Of a stretch of DNA of 64,000 nucleotides, positions 58,840-64,000 are shown piece after piece. The DNA lies in NCBI GenBank assembly GCA_030295235.1, contig AP026132.1, forward strand, positions 713,501-777,500, read 5' to 3'. Position 1 is the stretch's first letter, and each line of letters opens with the position of its first letter. The position numbers and the translations under genes were made by a program. The notes under the pieces are model-generated. The model ran no database searches. It worked only from the letters and a program-made list of their open reading frames with translations, and was not told the DNA's origin. The DNA comes from Fistulifera solaris (Eukaryota > Bacillariophyta > Bacillariophyceae > Naviculales > Stauroneidaceae).

Positions 58840-60090
58840 TTAATTGTGTTCTTCAACAGTCTCATCACCTTCGGCGTCTTCTCCTTCTTCATAGTCACCG
58901 TTCGACCCCCGTTTCCTCCGCTTGAATCGACGATTTCGTGCCTTGGCGGTTTCCACACGCGAAACATTTTCCCACGGTTTAGTATGAGTCGGCCCTCTTG
59001 TTTCACTGTGTTTTTCAATCGTAACATTTCCCGTGTTGTCACGCTCTAGCAACGTTTGGGGCATGTCGGTGATTTCCAATTTCTGGGTCGTTTCCTCGAG
59101 AGTGCGTCGAATCTTGGACACATAATTGTCCACTATTATCAAGTGAGATTTCTTACTTGTAGAATCCAATTGAAGTTCTTGAAGAAAGGGTGAATCTCGT
59201 ACCAAGATAAAGAACTGAGACGAGCCCCTTCGGGCCAGTCCCAATGGTTGTGCATGACATTCAATTCGGACTCCGTGCGAAACGGTTTCATTTTGCCAAG
59301 CAAAGAAATCGACGTACATTGCATCGTCATAAATGACGGCCAAATACTTTCCTGACCCATCCCACAAAATACTAGTCGGAATGGGTCGAATGCTCTGTTC
59401 AGTTGCATTCTCGTCGTCTACTGTCGATATGGATGCCAATTCCTTGCACGTGACAAGATCCCACATCCGTATCATTCGATCTCCTCCAGTACTCGCGCAC
59501 GTATTGCCGTGCACATCAAAGGAAGACACAAAGGCCAAATGACCTAACAGATACCCATGGATGCGATAGGTATCGGGGAAATAAGAAACCCGAATCTTTT
59601 CATCCCGGTCGGCCGTCACAATGTAATTTTGATGGACCAGCACTTTCGTCAACATACTAGCTGTGTGGCCTAAGAGCAGACGACATTTTGTTTCTTGGTT
59701 CTTGTTGTCTTCTTTGCCGTCCTTTGGGTCTTCTTCGACAGAATAAGCAATCGCATCACCCGCCAAATCACTCACCACGACGACCGTCATACTCAGTTGG
59801 TCGTCACCCACCGACGCAAAACACAGCGAACTGACTCGCTTGGGAGTGGCATACGAAACCACCAAGTCCTTGTCGCGAAATATCTGCAATCGTTTGCTCG
59901 ATCGAGCCACGGCATACATCATGGGCCCGTCCGGTAGTTGGGTCAAAGCCACGGCTTGAATCATCGTCTCGTCGGCGTCCCCGAGAGGTGTCGCGGAACA
60001 TTCGTCGGCGGCGATTGCCATGACAATCGCTTGATGGCCCAACGCGACAATGATGTGCGATTCTTGAAATGTTTGAATGAGTTGTTTCAT
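58840..60090 (-). CDS. tRNA (guanine-N7)-methyltransferase non-catalytic subunit (Trm82/WDR4)
   Basis: A 416-residue single-exon protein from ATG 60090 (MKQLIQTFQESHIIVALGHQ). It has WD-repeat blades, with the family's hallmark segment: LLLGHTASMLTKVLVHQNYI, VTADRDEKIRVSYFPDTYRI and HGYLLGHLAFVSSFDVHGNT, then GGDRMIRMWDLVTCKELASI. TADRDEKIRVS is highly characteristic of Trm82/WDR4. This protein forms a heterodimer with Trm8/METTL1 that makes m7G46 in tRNA. The C-terminal ~60 residues are basic then acidic (NRRFKRRKRGSNGDYEEGED), a likely nuclear localisation signal. No frameshift. Confidence 0.9.
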   Translation of the reverse strand: MKQLIQTFQESHIIVALGHQAIVMAIAADECSATPLGDADETMIQAVALTQLPDGPMMYAVARSSKRLQIFRDKDLVVSYATPKRVSSLCFASVGDDQLSMTVVVVSDLAGDAIAYSVEEDPKDGKEDNKNQETKCRLLLGHTASMLTKVLVHQNYIVTADRDEKIRVSYFPDTYRIHGYLLGHLAFVSSFDVHGNTCASTGGDRMIRMWDLVTCKELASISTVDDENATEQSIRPIPTSILWDGSGKYLAVIYDDAMYVDFFAWQNETVSHGVRIECHAQPLGLARRGSSQFFILVRDSPFLQELQLDSTSKKSHLIIVDNYVSKIRRTLEETTQKLEITDMPQTLLERDNTGNVTIEKHSETRGPTHTKPWENVSRVETAKARNRRFKRRKRGSNGDYEEGEDAEGDETVEEHN

Positions 60091-60401
60091 ATTTGTCTCT
60101 ATCTATTCTGTGTATTATTGGTCGGTTCGATGGTCAATTATTTTATCGTAGTTTGTGCTGGATGTCATTTCCTTGGTCGTTTTTCGCCGCGCTTTTTTTA
60201 CTTGGCCGCAAAAGGTGCGTCTGTCCGCTGGTCGCTTCGGTTGGCAATGCAGGATCCAAACAGATTTTCGACCCGTTGCTCAAGAATTTAATCAATATTA
60301 TTGACATCGACAACATCCCTACTCTTGATATGTTCTTCATACTTCCGTTTAAAAGGATCGATTGTTGCCGTTTCAATGGCTTTCCCCTGTATTCGATATG
60401 A

Positions 60402-60850
60402 ATGACGAGAATCCAGTCGTGATTGCCGTAAATCAACACTTCGAGATTATAGTGAAATTGGGAATCAACGATGCGAAGACGTTTGTGAAGCTAATCATCG
60501 AGCTGTTGCGCGTTTCGAATCAAGTTAATAGATAATATCAACCTCGTCTGTGTTTTTGCATTGATTAAGGACTTACGGCTTTTGTTTTATGGACCTATTT
60601 GTAGTTCAAAGTGTTTTAGAATTTCGGTCGTGACTGAAACCCAGTCGTGGAGAATGTCGTCTACACTTTGGGCCTATAGTGGGTTGGGAAATGCAACGAT
60701 CGCGAGCCTTCGGTGAAACATTTTCAAAATGAGTTATGTTCATCCGCAACGCCTTAATTGCCATTGAATTTATTTCGCTAGACAAGAATCACTTGCATCG
60801 TCAAATCAACATAGTGATTGACGCGATTCAAGCGTGGTGATGATGATATC
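60402..60850 (+). repeat. Degenerate dimer of the ~230-bp dispersed repeat
   Basis: The first unit has GACGAGAATCCAGTCGTG (60405 area) and CAACACTTCGAGATTATAGT; the second has GTGACTGAAACCCAGTCGTGG (60630) and CTACACTTTGGGCCTATAGT. Their offset is about 228 bp, close to the satellite period at 48650. Confidence 0.65.
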
Positions 60851-60999
60851 TTAACTTTCTTGCATCTCACATCCGCAATGGTGAAGTATCTTTCATTGGT
60901 ATAATCTGATGATCACTGTCGGAACAAATCTGCTTTATTGCGGGATTACCGTTCGCTCATAGTTGTTGTTGAAACCCCTCGTAATTCACTTGTACTTTT

Positions 61000-61055
61000 C
61001 ACTATAGGCTGAAGTGTTGTCCGTTTTCGACGCGACTCCTCTATTTCAGTCATGA
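61000..61055 (-). repeat. Reverse copy of the dispersed repeat
   Basis: On the minus strand: CATGACTGAAATAGAGGAGTCG, with GACT/AGTC arms, then CAACACTTCAGCCTATAGTG, which differs from box 2 at 17325 in two positions. Confidence 0.65.
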
Positions 61056-61201
61056 GCCATGTGTACGAAAAAATCGCAGCGGCACCGCACCGCGCTCCGC
61101 GTTTTCATCGCCGCGACGATAATGAAAGTGAATATGATAACACAATTATCTTGTTGCAACTACAATTCTTACTAGCTATCAATATCGTCCTAAAATAAAA
61201 A

Positions 61202-62098
61202 ATGAGCACAGAAGCAAGTCATGCGGCAGATCAAGCAGGCGGTGAAGTCATTTTCGCGGACGATGGCTTAGAACCACTGGCACCGGTCAAACCGCCTCCG
61301 CACATTCAGCAAGATGTGTTTGAGTCGGTCATGACAAACGAACAAGCGTTTGCCGTTTTTGCCGATCAAATGAGTCACGAAAGTCCTATTCAGCGTTTGA
61401 AACGCCTACAAACTGAATTAGAGCAATTGCAACACGAGTTGTCGAGTGAAACGACGCCCATGATCACGATGGATCAAATACAAGCATTGCAAGAGCAATT
61501 GCAGCAGACGCGATTGTTGCAGTCGCAGCGCGCCGAACAACTTTCGTCGAGTATCGAGTTGTCTCCCGTACCAGAAAGTAATGAAGGAAAGGCGGATGAT
61601 GTTTATGAGTCTTTAGAACAGCGCTTGAGACGACTGGAAGCAGGGAGGGTGAATCAACAAAGCGTACAAGAACGACTGCAAGCTCTTGAAGAACGAAGTA
61701 AAAGTTGGGATAGTAAGCAAATCGACGTATGGCAACGCAAGGCAAAGACGATACGACAAGATTTGGAAGCAGCGGCCAAGGCGCGCAGTAAATTGAATAC
61801 GATGAATGTCAGTAGCGTCGACAATAAAACGTTGACGGAACTTTACGACTCGCTGCAACAGGTACAAGGTTTCATTCCTCATTTACCGGCTCTAGTGCAG
61901 CGATTACATGCGTTATCGGCACAGCATAACGAAGCGTCGACGTGGGGTGCTCGTTTGGCGGCGACCGAAGCCGTGGCGGCTGCTCTGCAACAGCAACTGG
62001 GATCGGCGGAACTGGCCATTGCACAACTAGAACAAAGTATGCAAGAGAATTTGCAGCAAATGCAAGCCAATGTAAAAGCATTGGAAGGAATCAAGTAA
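61202..62098 (+). CDS. Dynactin subunit 2 (dynamitin)-like coiled-coil protein
   Basis: A 298-residue single-exon protein from ATG 61202. The N-terminus has VIFADDGLEPLAPVKPPP and IQQDVFESV, similar to the DVYE region of dynamitin. SPIQRLKRLQTELEQLQHEL starts a long coiled coil, and later LPALVQRLHALSAQHNEAS matches the LPxxVxRLxxLxxLHxxA segment of the family. The C-terminal heptads run to ANVKALEGIK. Dynamitin forms the shoulder of dynactin, the cofactor of cytoplasmic dynein. It could instead be another coiled-coil protein, as sequence similarity in such proteins is weak, but the LP...RL...H pattern favours dynactin. Confidence 0.65.
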   Translation: MSTEASHAADQAGGEVIFADDGLEPLAPVKPPPHIQQDVFESVMTNEQAFAVFADQMSHESPIQRLKRLQTELEQLQHELSSETTPMITMDQIQALQEQLQQTRLLQSQRAEQLSSSIELSPVPESNEGKADDVYESLEQRLRRLEAGRVNQQSVQERLQALEERSKSWDSKQIDVWQRKAKTIRQDLEAAAKARSKLNTMNVSSVDNKTLTELYDSLQQVQGFIPHLPALVQRLHALSAQHNEASTWGARLAATEAVAAALQQQLGSAELAIAQLEQSMQENLQQMQANVKALEGIK

Positions 62099-62163
62099 CG
62101 GCAATTGTAAACCCTTTATAGTTTTAGCATACGGTGCATTATTCTATCAATCTTAAACTAGTT
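62099..62163. other. Convergent intergenic region
   Basis: 65 bp between convergent stop codons; AT-rich. Confidence 0.4.
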
Positions 62164-63449
62164 TCATAGTTGCTGTTGCTCATGAAAAAGGTCTATCATA
62201 TGCTGCGGTGTGATGTAATGACACAAATGAGACGAGTGTGTGCATAGAGTATCGTTTTTGTGCAAACATTCTTTCTTTTGTTTACGAGATCCGTATAATT
62301 GTTGTCCGGCAAATCGCACGGACCCGTTGTATCCCAGCAAGCGATCTTCTTCATAGTACATGATGGGACCCCGGGGATGTCCTCCCCCTGGAACGGTCGC
62401 CGCATGTTCAGCGATGCGATAAAAGTTGATAAAGTAGGCCAAAGCAGTGTCAGAATGTAAACAGAATCCCACGTCATTCCACTGATCAAAGTTTAAATAG
62501 GGCTGATCCGCACTGTATCGATACATGAGCTCCAACAGACTCATGCCGTCTTGAAACAAGTGCAGTTCGCCTATTTGATTTTCCTGCAAACGCCGACAAG
62601 CGAATTCTTCAAAGTCAGTCTTCGTATTTTGACAATAGAGTCGATGTCGCCACAGCTCCAAGGTCTTATGGCTGAAAAAGTGCCCCATCCTCCGTAAGGA
62701 AACGAGAAATTCATCCATCGCACCCGAGACAAGCATCCGGCAAAGACATGTGCACCATCGTATTGCTGCAAATAATCGAGGACGGCCGGCATTTGCACAT
62801 AGGTGTCATCGTCGAGTAAAAATAAATAGTCGGGCAAGCTTTGTTGCGCATAATAGTCCCGGAATATCGAATACAGTCCATCGATGGGCCGCTTTTGCGC
62901 GCACAGCCAGCCGGCAACGTTTCCTGAAGAAATAGCTGAGATTGCCATTCGACAACAGCATGTCACAACAGCAACGTAAACAACGCTCTTTCGCTTCTTC
63001 TCACCTTTCTTTTCGAGATACTGCGGAGAAGCAAAGAGTCGATTGAAGTATTGCAGAGTGTTGTATTTTTTCCGACCTTTCGAACAACGATACCGTATGG
63101 CGTGCACTTGCTCCGTCGTCAAATTGCGATGACAGTCAATTTCGGTATCGTTATATTCATTGAGCCGAAAGAAGTGGCGTACAGAAGGATGTGAACCAAA
63201 GGTTTGTTGTTGTGCCTCTTGATACTGAGGCCGTGTCATCGATCCGACGGTGATAATGTCAATCACCAAATCCGGTTTGTGAATGAGCCTCTCTTCATCA
63301 TGTACAACATTTACTGAAGTGCTCGTCGATGTTCGCCGCAATAGAAGCATACAATTCAATAGAAAAACTGTAAAAGCGAACAGAAGACAAGATTTTTTCT
63401 TCCACCGAAGGAACGATTTGCTTGCGGGCCGTGTCGGCATATGAGCCAT
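62164..63449 (-). CDS. GT31/fringe-like glycosyltransferase, type II membrane, two exons, one frameshift
   Basis: Starts at ATG 63449. An N-terminal anchor (CLLFAFTVFLLNCMLLL) lies at about residues 20-37. PDLVIDIITVGSMTRPQYQ begins the catalytic domain. An 81-nt stretch, 63004-62924 (GTGAGA...CTTCAG, phase 1), is in frame and stop-free but has all the marks of an intron and interrupts the fold. PDYLFLLDDDTYVQMPAVLD holds the DDD metal-binding motif of fringe-like GT31 enzymes, and NFSFPYGGWGT is the second family motif. The frame then slips in the A5 run 62675-62679; one extra T on the coding strand restores FFSHKTLELWRH and the rest to EQQQL. It should add a sugar to glycans in the Golgi lumen; the donor is unknown. 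Confidence 0.75.
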
Positions 63450-64000
63450 TATTGCAGTGTACTTAAGTAATCCTCGATATCGCCGTGACGGCTATAACGC
63501 CCTAAAACAGTTCCTTATATCACTGCTATCATGATTGAAGGATGATAAGAATAAACTGAAAGTTGCTCGGAAATGAATAATAAACGCCATGTGAAAAAAA
63601 ATAAAGGAAAAAAGTCATTCTTTAACGGGACTAAACAATGGAATGAGTCGCGCACTGGGACATGATAATATTATACGGAGTAGTAAAATCTAAAGCGATG
63701 CAAAATTGCAATAACATCCTTTCGCAATCATGAGGAACGAAACATGCATGAAAATAAGTCTACTATTAATCCCAGTCGATGACAAAATCTATTGATTATT
63801 TGTCGACTCTCAATTACGTCGAAACTGCTTATCTACCGCTCATAACCATGATTTTTCGATAGTGTTTGCTTGGCACGATTTGCGTTGTCAATCGTAAGCA
63901 TCGGGCAAAACGGGCTTCGCTGAAGGATTCCGCAATTGCCGTCATTTCGCAAGAACACACTACTTGAATTTCATCAGTTGCAAAATGGCGTTTTTGCTTT
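63450..64000. other. Intergenic region to window end
   Basis: AT-rich, with no gene, tRNA or recognised repeat copy. It probably begins with the promoter of the GT31 gene. Confidence 0.4.

Larger units (their letters stand above)
60091..61201. other. Intergenic region rich in repeat copies
   Basis: The promoter side of both Trm82 (minus) and dynamitin (plus). It contains the dimer 60402-60850 and a reverse copy at 61000-61055. No gene seen. Confidence 0.5.

Noticed and set aside
62924-63004. 27 in-frame codons in the GT31 gene as coding sequence
   Set aside because: The segment starts GTGAGA, ends CTTCAG, has the usual intron length (81 nt) and encodes a Cys/Val-rich insert not expected in the fold; I treat it as an intron, although it is stop-free.
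1-64000. tRNA and rRNA genes
   Set aside because: A scan for T-loop words (GGTTCGAATCC and variants) and rRNA-like blocks gave no candidate with matching arms.

Overview
This is nuclear DNA from a microalga, almost certainly a diatom (or a very close stramenopile). Several proteins start with a signal peptide followed by an ASAF-like plastid motif (SAF/F, LAF/V, AWAP). One gene looks like a diatom-specific cyclin. There is a Pro/Ser-rich PSxxPS wall-type protein, short spliceosomal introns (about 63-109 nt, many with a GTACGT donor), and dense genes on both strands. No rRNA, convincing tRNA, operon or bacterial-style ribosome binding site was seen. Species was not determined.

Layout. 0-12 kb: aldo/keto reductase; TruA-type pseudouridine synthase fused to a 2-oxoglutarate oxygenase-like domain; a polytopic membrane protein; an unknown protein; a plastid-targeted SRWG-repeat protein; an acidic unknown protein. 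12-23 kb: MCM-binding protein, COG5, CCT3 (chaperonin gamma), a plastid DUF1279 protein, IspD of the plastid isoprenoid pathway, and a small plastid protein. 23-36 kb: three type II membrane proteins with coiled coil and cyclophilin-like domain, an NlpC/P60-like protein, a carnitine acyltransferase and a cyclin. 36-48 kb: a thioredoxin/thioredoxin-reductase fusion, a PGS1-like phospholipid synthase, a mucin-like PDZ membrane protein, a SNARE-like protein, a sulfotransferase, a TPR-Aha1 Hsp90 cochaperone, a cluster of palindromes and an LRR protein. 48-64 kb: a 229-bp satellite array, an ATPase-less RadA-like plastid protein, an LtrA-like membrane protein, a DHHC acyltransferase, a two-repeat secreted protein, an MsrA that appears to be a plastid selenoprotein, Trm82/WDR4, a dynamitin-like protein and a GT31 glycosyltransferase.

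The genes do not form one pathway. Recurrent themes are Golgi/secretory work (COG5, SNARE-like, DHHC, sulfotransferase, GT31, cyclophilin-like proteins), plastid proteins (MsrA, IspD, RadA-like, DUF1279, SRWG) and protein folding (CCT3, TPR-Aha1).

Two points govern how the window should be read. First, about a dozen conserved genes are broken by one-base frameshifts, nearly all in homopolymers; I treat these as consensus errors rather than pseudogenes. Second, the most exciting signal is the MsrA gene: a UGA sits exactly at the catalytic Cys position, and a SECIS-like hairpin lies about 60 nt after the stop. A second noteworthy signal is a ~230-bp repeat family that occurs as a tandem array, as dimers and as solitary copies, with two conserved boxes. 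A third is a set of CCAGAAATTCTGG-type palindromes lying upstream of three gene starts.
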